The notes under the pieces: generated by a model
What the model was told of the DNA's origin: nothing
The model's input: only the letters and a program-made list of their open reading frames with translations
Databases searched by the model: none
Assembly: GCA_019426215.1 (NCBI GenBank)
Contig: CM033396.1
Coordinates: forward strand, 38,306,503 to 38,370,502
Direction of reading: 5' to 3'
Origin: Buddleja alternifolia
Lineage: Eukaryota > Streptophyta > Magnoliopsida > Lamiales > Scrophulariaceae
Length of the DNA stretch: 64,000 nt
Shown: positions 22,861-34,013 of the stretch, piece after piece
Numbering within the stretch: the stretch's first letter is position 1
Layout: each line of letters begins with the position of its first letter
Made by a program: the position numbers and the translations under genes

Positions 22861-23095
22861 AACCTATGATGCACGGATACTCTTAAAATTGGACTCGTGC
22901 AGTATCGTACTCATATCGGATACGATACTCTGCGGATACCACCCGGATACATATCGGATACCCTTTTTACATATCCAAAAATTAAATTAAAAAGAAAAAT
23001 TGAAATACAGTATCCGATACTTCCGGATGCCGTATCCCATACAAAATTTGAGTATCTGACACGTCTTGAATATCAGACATAGTATTTTTGAATAT
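22861..23095. repeat. GATACG-rich repeat, left member of an inverted pair
   Basis: Starts AACCTATGATGCACGGATAC and is dense in CGGATAC and GTATCC words. The first 20 bases are perfectly inverted at 40518-40537, 17.7 kb away, where a related GATACG-rich stretch (about 40421-40537) occurs. The pair could be the ends of one large element or two independent insertions. Confidence 0.6.
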
Positions 23096-23218
23096 TATAT
23101 AATACTTTATAGGTTAAAATAGAAAAATAATAATGACTTTGACCGTATGTTAAAAGGTTAAACAAACAATAAGGAAATTTAAAGAAGCAAAAAACCGTTT
23201 CGGTTTCACTTCTTAATA

Positions 23219-23575
23219 CTCCCTCCGTCTCAAAAAGGATGTCCACTATTCCACTTTTGTCTGTCCCAAAATGTTTGTCCCTTACTATTTATGTATGTAT
23301 TTATTGTTTAATCTGATTATATTACCCTCCGTTTAAATTGAAAAATATATAATTAATTCATTTTTATTATAAAACTACAATTATATTTAAGGAAGATAAT
23401 TCTATACAAGGATAGAAAACAATAACAATAAATCAAATTAAAAGCATGGCATGTTTTAGAAGGCAATGTTATTAGTTGTCTTTTATTTTATGGAAAGGGT
23501 ACTATTGGGAAACAATGCAAATTTGATAATTCTTAATAAAAGTCAAACGAAACATTCTTTTTGGGACAGAGGGAG
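23219..23575. mobile_element. Stowaway-type MITE (Tc1/mariner)
   Basis: Begins CTCCCTCCGTCTCAAAAAGG and ends TTTTGGGACAGAGGGAG, the standard Stowaway termini, with TA on both sides (23217-23218, 23576-23577). The element is 357 bp, with no transposase. A 76-residue frame crossing its right end is chance. Confidence 0.9.
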
Positions 23576-23925
23576 TATATTTTTTCTTCTCTTGCTCCAC
23601 GTGAAATCTATCATTTACACTTTATTACCAAAGATTTTGGATAAGAATGTAAATGTTGGTATCAATGAAATAACATTCTTACACCACCGCAAATGATGAA
23701 ATATTATGGTTACCTTCACAAATTTTTGAACTTATGAACAATGAATCTGTGTCAGTATTGCACTTTTATTTATGTTAATTAACATACTAACTCAAATTTA
23801 TTTTTAAATATATATATATATATATGATATACCGAATAATGAGTTGTTCCATTATCACTTCGTATGACACATATCGTAGGACTCCTCTAGTGTCCTCGTA
23901 TACGAGGATACGAGGCAGATATATA

Positions 23926-24390
23926 TTGTAACAATGTACGTTGCGCTGCAAGATCCGCGTGTTTTTAATAAACCGGGTAGGATCGACCCATGACCCGACC
24001 CTATAGTGACTAGTCGTCAGCCTCCGTCAAACACACGTGTAAAGTATCCAAGGGTAATAAGTTCCATCCGTCATTCGCTCTACAGTACAAAATGGAATTC
24101 CTATAAATACCTCCATTTATGAAGATTCATGGACGGATAATTGGAGCAATAAATACTACGAACTATATCTCGGGTAGCTCAGGTTATTCGAAGACTTGAG
24201 AGTACGATCCTATAATATAAATATTAGATATCTTCATAATACGAATCATAGATATTACAGAAACTCATTTTGATCTGCGTTTAGACTTGATCCTTTAAAG
24301 GTACGTAGGCAGCTCGGCAGTATTCGAATGCAGTCTATATTCTTGAAAATACGTTCATTGGTCCGTATTCGAGGTCGTCTAGACTGAAAT
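23926..24390 (+). repeat. Probable LTR fragment of a gypsy-type element
   Basis: Starts TGTAACAATG, contains a TATA-like CTATAAATACC (about 24110) and farther on AAAGGTACGTAGGCAGC (about 24296), a sequence often found in the R/U5 part of plant Ty3/gypsy LTRs. No second LTR or coding region was found here, so it is at most a solo or partial LTR. Confidence 0.4.
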
Positions 24391-24725
24391 AGTAAGGTGT
24401 AAAATCCGAGTTAGATCTCAATATACACCATTGGATCAATTAAATCAAACAGTCCAAAATAACACAAGAATGAGGCGGGAAACCCTAGTTGAGATTGGCT
24501 GAGGGGTATAATAGTAAAATACACACCATTATTCAGAAATCACGCCCCTGAATGAACTCCACAATCTCCCTAAAATCTCTCACATTTAAACCCACGCACA
24601 ATCAACTGTAAATCACGATTTGAATCTGTATTAAAGCCATATCTTTCCAAATCTAACTGCATATTCGGATTTCCCACACCAAGAACCCTAAAATCTCACC
24701 CAATCCGAATTTTTTTCAACAGAAA

Positions 24726-25826
24726 ATGAGGTTGAAAAACCCTTCGAGAGTCACAGGTACCAATAAAACAATCCATTTTCAGTTGTTGTTCGAACATATA
24801 GAGGATAAATTCATGTATTTTTTTGATTTTGTTGTTAAACAATACGTTTTTTGTTTATTTTGCTGTAACTATATGCTGTTTATTGGGGACAAACAATGTG
24901 TTTTGATTTTGTATGCCTATTTGTGTAAAACATGTTGTTTATCTTTAAATTAGTGAGTGTAATGCTACTGTATTATGTGTGTGCACACACTGTATATTAC
25001 CTTACATGTTACTGTATAATGGATTATAACATACTGTATAATGGTTTATTATATTGTAGTTGTATGATGTATAAACACACACTGTATATTGAGTTATATG
25101 ATATTGTATAATGTGTTATAACATACTGCATAATGGTATGAAATCATTAATTGTATGTCACTAATCACACACTGTATATCACCGTTGTATTTACTGTATA
25201 ATGGTTCATAAGGTACTGTATAATGTGTTATAAACTACTGAATAATTGTTTATAAGCTACTGCATGATGGATTTAACATCACTAATTGTAATGTCACTAA
25301 TACCACACTGTATATCACCACTCATGCGCTGTATTTTCTTTTATTAGCTATCGTAGTGAATTAAAATGGGGATTTGATGATGATTACATGTATTTATGGT
25401 TTACAAGGTACTGTATAATGAGTTTTTATTGTATAATACACTAATATTTGTTGTATAAAAAGTTAATTAATAATGAAATGCTCTTTTATGCTACTATATG
25501 ATGTGTTAACCCATACTGTATAATACAACAAATTAGTGTATAATAATATTATATTTAGATTATAATATCTTAGTTGTTAATGAATAATGTGTTAATCCAC
25601 ACTGAATAATGGTGATTATGTACTGTATAATGCAGTTGATGAAGAAGAGGCATCATCACCAGTGTTAGCTGATAGGTTACAGCTTGTGCCTGCACACGTT
25701 AAAGAGCCTCGTAGTGTCGAACAACATAATTCTAATGACGATTACGTGGAATCACAAGATGAAGAGACGGAATCGGAACAACAGCCCACTCCTAAGAAAA
25801 GATGTGCGAAACAGCTTCCTGCATAA
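24726..25826 (+). pseudogene. Ulp1-like MULE gene, N-terminal exons (truncated)
   Basis: Exon 1 is 24726-24756 (MRLKNPSRVT), followed by a GT-AG intron full of CTGTATA motifs, then exon 2 from 25636 (after TGCAG). The exons join in phase to give VDEEEASSPVLADRLQLV and a long acidic, Gln/Glu-rich stretch ending near PTPKKRCAKQLPA at about 25826, where Sirevirus sequence begins. The acidic N-terminal region is plausible for a MULE-borne Ulp1-like protein, but has no catalytic residue. The rest is at 35521-35929. The intervening part, with the catalytic His, is missing. Confidence 0.55.
24960..25640. repeat. Dispersed CTGTATA motif cluster in MULE intron
   Basis: Eleven exact CTGTATA words, plus near variants (ATTGTATA, ACTGCATA), occur in this 680-bp intron, often in the form TACTGTATAATGNNTTATAA at roughly 20-60 bp spacing. 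The same word or its inverse fills the other non-coding parts of the MULE (36170-36530, 37140-37200, 37800-37940, 38270-38480, 39300-39860) and the second MULE end (63830-64000). Confidence 0.85.
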
Positions 25827-25829
25827 GAA

Positions 25830-27717
25830 AAGATATCCGCGCGGGAAGAAGTCAATGACACGAGGAGGAGGTCCTGTTGGCGTAGGAACGAGGGCAATAG
25901 CTTCTGTTGGGATGGGGGCCACTTCTATCGACCGCTCAGTGTTTAAAGTCGCTTCACTGGCTGATGATGTTTCAGCGTCAGAAAGGTTTTGAGATGCTTT
26001 CTTAGCGATATCCACAACAGTTTCCATGTCCACGTCTATTTCAACGGGAATCTCCGAGAGTGGAGGGGCATCAGCGGTAGGTGTCTCTTGAGGTCCATCT
26101 TGAGCTGATACATGTAAGCGATTGAGAAAAGCAAGCAAAAATTCCTACTAAGTAGAAATTATAAACTAAAAGGACTACATCGCTTACCCTGAGGAATATT
26201 ATCGACTATCTCAGTCGCTTGATCTGATTCTTGGACAAGTTCCTCAGGCTCCTGAACTTCTTCTTCGAGTTCTAAATCGATAAAAGAAGTTATTGGATCA
26301 GCATGAATTGGGATATTTAGTTCTTCAAGAGTGTTGAGAACATAATGAATATCTGCTTCACTTGGTGCTGAAAGAGTTTTTATCCTAGCGTTAGAGACTA
26401 ACGAGGAAAGGATAGAATAATTTGCTTAGCAAATACATACCCTGAACATTGAAAAGCCTTTCAGATGGAGAAACGGCTTGAGGATCTGAGCTGACTTCGG
26501 GAACAGCGTCAGAAGGAGGAACACTCGCTGACTCTCTAAGCGCTGGTTTTGCTGTAGCGCTAGAGGATGCTGCTGGAGTAGAGGTAGGAGTACGTTTTCG
26601 TGCAAGCGGTACTTCTTCGGCCACTGCTTCCTCTTCTTCCTTGGGAACGGAGAAGGTAAACGCTGGAGGAGGGGATGGAGATTTAGAGGGGGAGAAGGAA
26701 TATTTTGCTTCTTTTGGGCTCCGGCTTCTTCTTCTTTAGTTCAGGCTTCTGTTTCTTTGTTGACTTGGATGGCTCAGTGACTTTGAGAACTATCTTTCTC
26801 TTAGATCGCTTGACCACCACTTCTTCAGAGGACGAGGATGATGATGAAGAGGAAGACGCTTGATCTTCATCATCACTTCGAACAACTCCTTCGGCTTGGA
26901 GTCGTTGACGCTCTTCTTTGGGAACCGCTGCTTCACCATGTTTTCGAGGTTTGAGCATTCCACTAATCATCTTTCTGCCGTAGAATTTGGAAGCTGGAAT
27001 CTTTGTGCCAAAAGATTTTGTATAACCGCAAGCGCTAAGAATACGACTTAGCACAATCCCATAGGGCTTGGGATTTACTGACTTGGCCATTGCTGCCTTG
27101 AAGCGATTAAAAACGTAGAGAGACCAGTTAACTTTTAACTTGGTCTGAATGGCCACCATCATCTTGTACTGAACGTTTGTGACTTTATCGAATGTCCCTT
27201 TTCTGCATTCGATCATTTTTGAACATAGATCAGCGAGAATAACGTATTCGCCCTTCATATCGTTTTTCTTGAAGTTCGGCTCATAAGCAGTATCAACATC
27301 TTCTTTCTTTATCAACTCCCAGACTTTTGTAGCATCTCCGAGAGTGACGTTTTCGACCTCAGTGCCATCATTGGGCAGAATTAGCAATGAAGATATCAAG
27401 GAAGGAGTGAGAACAAAGGTCTCTTTAGCAAAAGGGAAGTCGCAGGATATGGAAGTTCCGTCTTCAGAAATCTGGGCATTGTTGAAAAAATAGAAAGATT
27501 CTTCTTCAAAATAGTTGAAACAATTAGTGATTATATCTCTCAAACCAGATTCTTGAACGAGTGGAAAAACCGTTCGAAGAGGAAAGTTCTGGTTCTCATA
27601 AAGGTAATCCCAGTTAATCAGAAATCCGGCGTTAACCGTAACTGGTTTTTCAGTACGGGAAGTTTTTCCGGTGTCAGACTTGAATGATTTTGAAGATTTT
27701 GAAGCTTTGGGTGCCAT
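25830..27717 (-). pseudogene. Sirevirus env-like gene with two predicted introns
   Basis: 27717-26683 encodes 344 residues: MAPKASKSSKSFKSDTGKTS, a globular region of the type found in Sirevirus env-like ORFs, then a Ser run and a Lys-rich stretch. A one-base shift near 26710 moves the frame; it continues 'KSPSPPPAFTF...EEVPLARKRT'. Then two GT-AG introns, both phase 1, keep the frame open: 26440-26368 (73 nt) and 26187-26105 (83 nt), with exon 26367-26188 between them. The last exon (from 26104) runs into MULE sequence at about 25830. The role of these proteins is unknown; 'env-like' is only a positional name. Confidence 0.6.
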
Positions 27718-28500
27718 TGCTGAAAGTTGGAAGCTTTTAAAGGAATGAGAGAAGTTCTTGCCTTTTGAGAGAAATAATTTTTACAGTAGAAGAATTTGGA
27801 AGTGATAAAGGTTTACCGTAAAGTTTTTGAAAGGTTTAAATAGGAGGCAAAAATAAATTCTCAGATGGTAGATGAATGACATGTGTACAGAAGTTAATGA
27901 CATAAGGAATCTGAACCGTGTACACATAACTTCAGATGTCAAAAAGTGCGGTAAAATAGGGTACTATAATATTTTTCGTGTACGCAGTTACTTTTTGAAA
28001 ACGTTTGAGAAAATTTGAAATTTTCAGCGTGAAATACACGCGCCTGATAGTACACTGACACATACTCAGACTCATGCAATTACTGAACCGCCTAGGTTTA
28101 GATAGGGATCATAACTGTCAGTTCGATTTGATAGGCACGTGTGGGTAGTTATCAAATCTGATCTTTTGGACTTATCCACACGTTTCCTTTAGCGATGAAA
28201 ACTATGCATGAATTTTTGAAAGAAAGTTACTTAGCGTTGAAGTGGGAATTCTTTCAACGCTGAAGTCCTTTAAAAAAAAATCAATCGCTTGGATTTATAA
28301 AAGATAAGCGCTAGTGATCAATGCTTAGGATTTTAAAAGTCATTTTTGATCGCAGTCGCTTGATATATTGAGATAAGTACAATTTTTAAAGTTCCCCCTA
28401 AAATTGATGACTCATTTCGAGATTTTTGATAAACTCTTTAGACATAAACAAAGGTGGATTCCCCCTAGATTTTATGCCTATAAATATGATGTTTTATGAT
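27718..28500 (-). other. Sirevirus spacer between RNase H and env-like gene
   Basis: Non-coding. A purine-rich tract on the minus strand (about 28455-28470, AATCTAGGGGGAATCC) lies just after pol, as in other Sireviruses, which may carry more than one such tract. Confidence 0.55.
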
Positions 28501-29076
28501 TTAAGCGTTTAAGTCGATCATACCTAATTCACTTCTCAGAGTGAGAAAGTGTTGTTCGTTGAGCGCTTTGATGAAGATATCTGCCAATTGTTTGTCAGTT
28601 CCAATGAAATGCATGGAGATATCTTTCTTTTGAACATGGTCACGCAAGAAATGGTATCTAATGTCAATGTGTTTGGTTCTAGAATGAAGGACAGGATTTT
28701 GGGTCATAGCTAAAGCACTTTGGTTATCACAATGGATTGGGGTAGGACCTAGGATTGTTCCATAATCTCTAAGTTGTTGCCTCATCCAAAGGATTTGTGC
28801 ACAACAGCTTCCAGCGGCTACGTATTCTGCCTCAGCGGTAGAAGTCACTATGGATTGTTGTTTCTTACTATGCCACGAAACTAGTTAATCACCTAGAAAT
28901 TGACATGTGCCACTAGTACTTTTTCTATCTATTTTGCATCCTGCAAAATCTGCGTCTGAATAACCAATTAGTTCAAAAGGAGAGTCCTGTGGATACCATA
29001 AGCCCACATTTTGTGTGCCTTTTAGGTATTTAAGGATTCTCTTGGTAGCATTTAAATAGGTGATTTCGTGCACACA
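28501..29076 (-). pseudogene. Sirevirus pol: RT end and RNase H
   Basis: Reads 'NATKRILKYLKGTQNVGLWY', 'IGYSDADFAGCKIDRKSTSG', one stop (TAA) at the expected 'LGD-LVSW' position, then 'TSTAEAEYVAAGSCCAQILW', 'IHCDNQSALAMTQNPVLHSR', 'TKHIDIRYHFLRDHV' and 'LADIFIKAL', the conserved copia RNase H with catalytic Asp and Glu, ending at 28501. Except for the stop, this part is well preserved. Confidence 0.88.
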
Positions 29077-29790
29077 TTCTAGAATGAAGGACAGGATTTT
29101 CTTCCCACTTTCATCTTTATCTAACTTAAGCGTTTGGTCATAGCTATCTCTAGGATAAGCACTTTGGTTATCACAATGGATTGTAGGGTAGGACCTAGGA
29201 TTGTTCCATAATGCTCTTGGTGCTTGTTTCATAGAGTGCCTTATCCAATTTGTGTTGCCTCATCCAAACCATTTAGGAAAGGATTTTTGCACAACAGCTT
29301 CCAAGACGGGCTACATATGTATTCCCTCTTCTGACAATAACCCTGAGCGACAGCGGTAGAAGTCTTGGTTTTACTATGGATTGTTGCTTTCTTACTACTA
29401 AGCACTTCATCCACTTTCTTTGGTTCATTTGAGATAGGAAGCTTGCGAACATGGCCTCATTAATTGTAGCGGACCTAGTTCTAATTGACATGGTCTCTGC
29501 CATTTGCGGTCTGGTTGGAACGGGTTGAGAGACTCTTGATTATCAATCGCTTGATTCTCATTTACTCTTGCGTAGACGCTGCATCATTCATAGTTCCAAT
29601 CTGCTCTTGATGATCATTCTCTTCATGATCATCAGCAATTCTGACATTATCATTATTGTTAACCTCACGAATAACCAATTAGTTCACCAAGAAATGCTTG
29701 TTGGGGAGAGTCTTACTGTGGATACCATGAATGGATTCTTCAACCTTTGATTTGATCTTATTTAGGATGCGAAAGCTCTTTCCATTTTTG
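29077..29790 (-). pseudogene. Sirevirus pol mosaic: reverse transcriptase pieces interleaved with RNase H pieces
   Basis: Short segments matching the intact RNase H-side sequence at 28675-29000 alternate with short segments of the upstream integrase-RT linker and RT (minus-strand words such as 'VAQGYCQ', 'FLNG', 'KLDKALY', 'KQAPRA', 'KLDKDESGK'). Both series keep their own order. At least ten alternations are visible. The RT catalytic YVDD region is absent. See findings. Confidence 0.75.
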
Positions 29791-30892
29791 GCATATCCTG
29801 ATTCCCATCCGCTTTAGGATCAAATGTCTTTAGGCTTTGGGATATTGTTATGAATGAAACATTTTGAACAAAAAACTCGTTAGGCTTACGTCCCTTCCAC
29901 AACTCGTATAGTCTTCTCATGTTGCTTGTGATCATACATTCTGAGTGTAGCAAGCGGTGTTGATGGACCTTTGAGGCAGCTTGGACTCTGCTAACATTGC
30001 GGCTTCTTTAAAGTTCTGTTCCGTCGCTCGGCATTCTGTTGAGGTGTTCTAGGAGCAGAATACTCATGAAGTATTCCTAAATCTGTACAAAACTTCTCAA
30101 CAAATTGGTTAGTAAATTCAGTTCCTCTATCGCTTCTCATTCTCGTCACCCTTAGATCTTTCGAATTTTGTCGAATTAGCGCTGTGAGCTTGACACTAGT
30201 CAAGAAATACCCAATAGCGAAGTGATCCAATGATACCTAGATGCAATAGTTCAAGAATTCTAGAAGTAGATAGACAGTTAGTGGTATCGAACCCTTTTCT
30301 TCTACAAGATTTAGCGATATTAACTGAGAGATTGCCTTGAAGTTGAGGTGATCTTTATGCCAACCAACCTAACTTAGCAACAAAAGTTATCGTTTGGCTC
30401 ATTGGAAGTCTTTTTAACGTAGCAGAGTCGCTTGAGACTTGCATTTTCTATACCAAATTTCTTAATCATATCTCTTTGGAGTTATCACCGAATATAACTT
30501 ATGCGTTTAGCTTGATAGTTGACTAGAAGATGGAACTAGTCCTTGACGTCAATGTACCAAACTGAAGTATCGGTGCTGGCTCTAACCTGCTTGACAATTC
30601 TAATTCTTCTTAGGTACCCATCAGCGTTAGTAAGAAAGAAAGTGCCTAGTCTTCATTTTAGGAATATGGGTTTCACATCGTGTTGTGTGTGCTTTTTGGG
30701 TGTGTAATAATATCCTCGATTATAATAGTAGTCCATCATGCTCATTTCAAATTGTATTTCCTTGGCGCTGGCTTGGGTTGCATCTTGCATCATTTTAGCC
30801 TTTTGAGCGAACCTTTCTTTGTGAAATTTCTCACACAATCGCTTATTTCTCAACAAAGAGAACACCCTTTCCTTTGTTGTTTGCCGTAACAT
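29791..30892 (-). pseudogene. Sirevirus pol remnant: linker, protease trace and integrase
   Basis: 30892-30653 reads the region after gag ('MLRQTTKERVFSLLRNKRLC'), 30590-30560 has 'TDTSVWYID', the start of the protease/GAG-pre-integrase part, and 30230-29991 gives the integrase core 'RVTRMRSDRGTEFTNQFVEK', 'CTDLGILHEYSAPRTPQQNA'. 29953-29762 continues with 'YELWKGRKPNEFF'. The pieces are in order but many short in-frame and out-of-frame stretches are missing between them, so the whole is much shorter than a normal copia pol and cannot be functional. Confidence 0.8.
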
Positions 30893-30905
30893 TAGATTTA
30901 TTTGG

Positions 30906-32205
30906 AGTTAAATACTATTGACCCCCCCTTTGATATATGAAATTCTTCAAAAAATTCCCTGTGATAAAAAAATTCACAAAACACCCCCTTACGAATTTTC
31001 AAATTATACACACTGCCCCTTTCGAGTATTTTACACTACAAATTTTGCTGTAAAGACAATAATGCCCTTACATTTTAAAGATACTTACAATATTCTTATC
31101 TTATTTACATATATTGTATTATTTTATTTAATAATTACTTTTAATTTAATTTTTTATTTTCTTTTTTCCCCTTCTTCTTCCCCAACCACCTTCTCCCCCA
31201 AAAACCTCTACCTCCAACCTCATGTATACCACCACCACCACCTTCACCTCAAAACCTGCAAACCACTACCACCTTCACCTCAGACATGCAAATCGCCGCC
31301 GCCACCTTCACCTCCTATGCTCCACCATCACCACCTGCAATACCGTGCTGCCACCAACAACCCACCACGACGTATAACTCCGATGTAGCTTCTTTAAAGA
31401 GGGGGCTGTTGGGGAGGGGGGGTAAGTCGTTCACCACATCGCCTCCTATTCTTGTTCTTCAAATCTGCAAATTTTGCAGATGCAGATTCTGCTAAAATTT
31501 GCAGATTTGAAGATGTTCTTCAAATCTGCAAAAATTTTCAGATTTGAAGAACATCTTCAAATCTGCAAATTTTTGCAGATTTGAAGAAAACATATATTTT
31601 TTTTCAACTTTTGATTAGTAACTGACATTTCAATTTTCTTGCACGAGAAATCATTGACTTGGTAGAGTTCATGTTTTTTCTTCACACTTGAGTTTGCAGA
31701 TTCAAATCTGCACAAAATCTGAAATTTGTAGATTTAGGTGAAAGAGGAGAGTAGAGAGAGAAAAGTGAGATGTACGGCGGTTGTCGGCGATGGGGATGGA
31801 GGTCAATCGGTGGTGACTGGTGGTAGCCGGCAGTTGGGACGGTGGGGGCGGGGCTGATTCCTGGTGTGTTTCTGTGTGTATTATATTAATATATATATTG
31901 TATATATTATTATTAATATATTTTATATATTATTATATATATAATTTTTATTGAATAATAAATGTATGGGTTTAATCCTGAACGTCGATTTATCATATAA
32001 GATCCAATGGAGTTAGATTAGGGGTAAAATAGTCCAATAAAGTCAAAAAAAAATTATAACTACACGCAATATTCGAGCGTGGAGCGCGTAGGGAGGTTAG
32101 TTGCATATTTATTTTTTTCTTAGGGGGGTTTGTTGATAATTTTCATATCATAGGGAGGTTTTTGAATAATTAGGTATATCACAGGGGGTGAATGGTATTT
32201 ATCTT
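30906..32205. mobile_element. Long-TIR foldback element inside the Sirevirus
   Basis: Left end AGTTAAATACTATTGACCCC and the inverse of the right end AGATAAATACCATTCACCCC match, with further inverted blocks ('tgatatat', 'cctccct', 'caaac'). The 11-bp sequence GATTTATTTGG flanks both sides (30895-30905, 32206-32216), a Mutator-like length. The interior has a Pro/His-rich chance frame (30918-31388), several CTTCAAATCTGCAAA palindromes and an AT tract. Non-autonomous. Confidence 0.85.
31497..31570. repeat. Perfect 32-bp-arm palindrome
   Basis: 31497-31528 and 31539-31570 are exact inverted repeats (start ATTTGCAGATTTGAAG) around a 10-base AT loop. Further copies of the CTTCAAATCTGCAAA word continue on both sides. 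Transcription in either direction would give a stable hairpin. Confidence 0.9.
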
Positions 32206-32249
32206 GATTTATTTGGTTGTTTACCGAATTTATTGCATCCTAAACCGGT

Positions 32250-33896
32250 CTATTCACCAAATAATCTAGTTACCTCAGTCACATTATCCAAGTTTCTAGA
32301 AACTTTTGATAATGATGAGATGAGCTGCTCTAATTTGACAAGTCTAGCGATCAGATCAGCTTCTCTCTTGACTATTATATCAAGATCATTTTTTAATTGA
32401 ATAATTTCACTCTCAAGCGATTGGTTCTTCTCAATGCACTGTTGCTGAACTCGCAACTCTGCTCTGAGCGTCACTTTATCTCTTGTGAGTGATGAGATAA
32501 TAGCGAGATCATTTTGATATATTTTGGCAGCTTCTTGACATTCATTGTAGTATTCTTTGACTTTGTCAAGTAATTCATCATAAGAAAGAGGAATTGATAA
32601 TTCATTGATTACCTCTGGTAGCGAGTCGTCAGACGCTTCATCATCTCTTGCCATAAGACAAATCAACGCTGAGTCGCTTGTAGGCTCATCATCACTGCTT
32701 TCATTTGATGATTCCGAATCCTCTTCAGGTGCGGAGAATGGTTCAGATTCCGCTAGCAAACCTTGTTGGCGAAGGTTGCTCCTGAATTGGTTTCTATCCG
32801 CATAGTCTTGCCTTGAGGACTTTGACACATTTGGATAAGGGCAATTTACCTGGTAGTGCCCTGGTTTCCTGCAATTATAACACAAATTAGTTTTAATTTT
32901 CTGTGCAGTGGATAATCGCTTTGAGACTACTGACGCTGAGAGATTTTGAGTAGGGGACGGAGGCGCTTGGTATGGAACTGGCGCTACTGGTTGAGGTGCA
33001 GAGTACACTGGCTCTTGATACTGAGGCGCTGGAGCAGGGAGAGGAGTCTGAAATGACGTTTGTCCGATAGGATTTCTCTTTTCATATCTTAGAGATTTTT
33101 TGAATTTCTTGACCAATAAAGCCATTTCCTTTTCTTCATTTGATTCTATAGTTTTAGCCTCACTAACCGCTTTACCCTTGCTTTTGGTTGTAGCGATTAA
33201 AGCTCCTGATTCAGTCGCTGAAGTCGATGTGTCGCTGACTTCACCCAATTCGAACTCAAATGCCTTTAACTCTGAAAAGACATGCTCTGGAGTAAGAGTC
33301 TCCAATGTCTGTGATTCTCTCATAGCAACAGTCTTAATTAGATACTTGCTTGGAAGACTTCTGAAAATCTTGTTGACCATTTCTTTGTTGGTCAATTCCT
33401 TGTCTAATGATGCTAACTCTGTAACGAGCAAAGTAAACCTTGCGTCCAATTGTTCTAGCGTCTCATTGGGCTGCATCTTGAAATGCTCAAATCTTTGCAT
33501 GGCTATGGAAAGCTTATTCTCCTTCATTTGTGCTGATCCTTCACACACTATAGCCAGCTTATCCCATATTTCTTTGGAAGTCTTACATTGCTTGATCTTG
33601 TTGAATAATGCATCGTTGTCTCCTAACGCTGAGTAAAGTGCACTTCGTCCAACATTATCTAGATTTGCTCTTTTTCGATCCTCAGGCGTCCATTCTAACT
33701 TAGGTTTCTCGACATAACCATCTGGAGTGGCCTCGGTTGCTCCAGAGGCTCGAGTTACAACTTTCATAATCTGAATGGGACCACCTGTAATTACATCACA
33801 CATTTCACTATCGCATGAGCACAAGTAAGCGAATGCTCTAAGTTTCCAAGAATCATAATTTGACTCTACCAACTTAGGCATTTTGTTGAAAGCCAT
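32250..33896 (-). CDS. Sirevirus gag polyprotein N-terminal part
   Basis: A 548-residue frame without internal stops. The N-terminal half is the UBN2-type copia gag (MAFNKMPKLVESNYDSWKLR, 'SKEIWDKLAIVCEG', 'RFEHFKMQPNETLEQLDARF', 'SLPSKYLIKTVAMRES'). A Pro/Gln-rich linker follows, then the zinc knuckle CYNCRKPGHYQVNC and an acidic, Ser-rich part with coiled-coil character near the end. Gag forms the particle that packages the element's RNA. In the intact element pol follows in the same direction, but here the foldback element separates them. The stop at 32250 may be the gag end or a later change. Confidence 0.88.
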   Translation of the reverse strand: MAFNKMPKLVESNYDSWKLRAFAYLCSCDSEMCDVITGGPIQIMKVVTRASGATEATPDGYVEKPKLEWTPEDRKRANLDNVGRSALYSALGDNDALFNKIKQCKTSKEIWDKLAIVCEGSAQMKENKLSIAMQRFEHFKMQPNETLEQLDARFTLLVTELASLDKELTNKEMVNKIFRSLPSKYLIKTVAMRESQTLETLTPEHVFSELKAFEFELGEVSDTSTSATESGALIATTKSKGKAVSEAKTIESNEEKEMALLVKKFKKSLRYEKRNPIGQTSFQTPLPAPAPQYQEPVYSAPQPVAPVPYQAPPSPTQNLSASVVSKRLSTAQKIKTNLCYNCRKPGHYQVNCPYPNVSKSSRQDYADRNQFRSNLRQQGLLAESEPFSAPEEDSESSNESSDDEPTSDSALICLMARDDEASDDSLPEVINELSIPLSYDELLDKVKEYYNECQEAAKIYQNDLAIISSLTRDKVTLRAELRVQQQCIEKNQSLESEIIQLKNDLDIIVKREADLIARLVKLEQLISSLSKVSRNLDNVTEVTRLFGE

Positions 33897-34013
33897 AATG
33901 AGATATTTTTAAAGAGAAAATTCAAGGCGACTAAGTTAAAAAACAAATGGATCTGAACAAGCAGTTATGCTCGGAAACGCTTAGGTTTCTAATTCAACCG
34001 CTCTGATACCACT
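33897..34013 (-). promoter_or_regulatory. Sirevirus leader with primer-binding site
   Basis: TGGTATCAGAGCGG (minus strand, plus 33999-34012) is complementary to the 3' end of initiator Met tRNA and lies two bases inside the LTR. The leader to the gag start is only about 100 bases. Confidence 0.85.

Noticed and set aside
23466..23696. 76-codon frame
   Set aside because: Crosses the right end of a Stowaway MITE.
24110..24390. Promoter and first exon of a host gene
   Set aside because: The TATA-like box is followed by sequence typical of a gypsy LTR, not by a gene; the next ATG belongs to the MULE.
25636..25992. 102-codon plus-strand frame as a separate gene
   Set aside because: It joins MULE exon sequence to the antisense of the Sirevirus env-like gene across the breakpoint; it is a chimera.
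33100..33636. 178-codon plus-strand frame
   Set aside because: Antisense shadow of Sirevirus gag.
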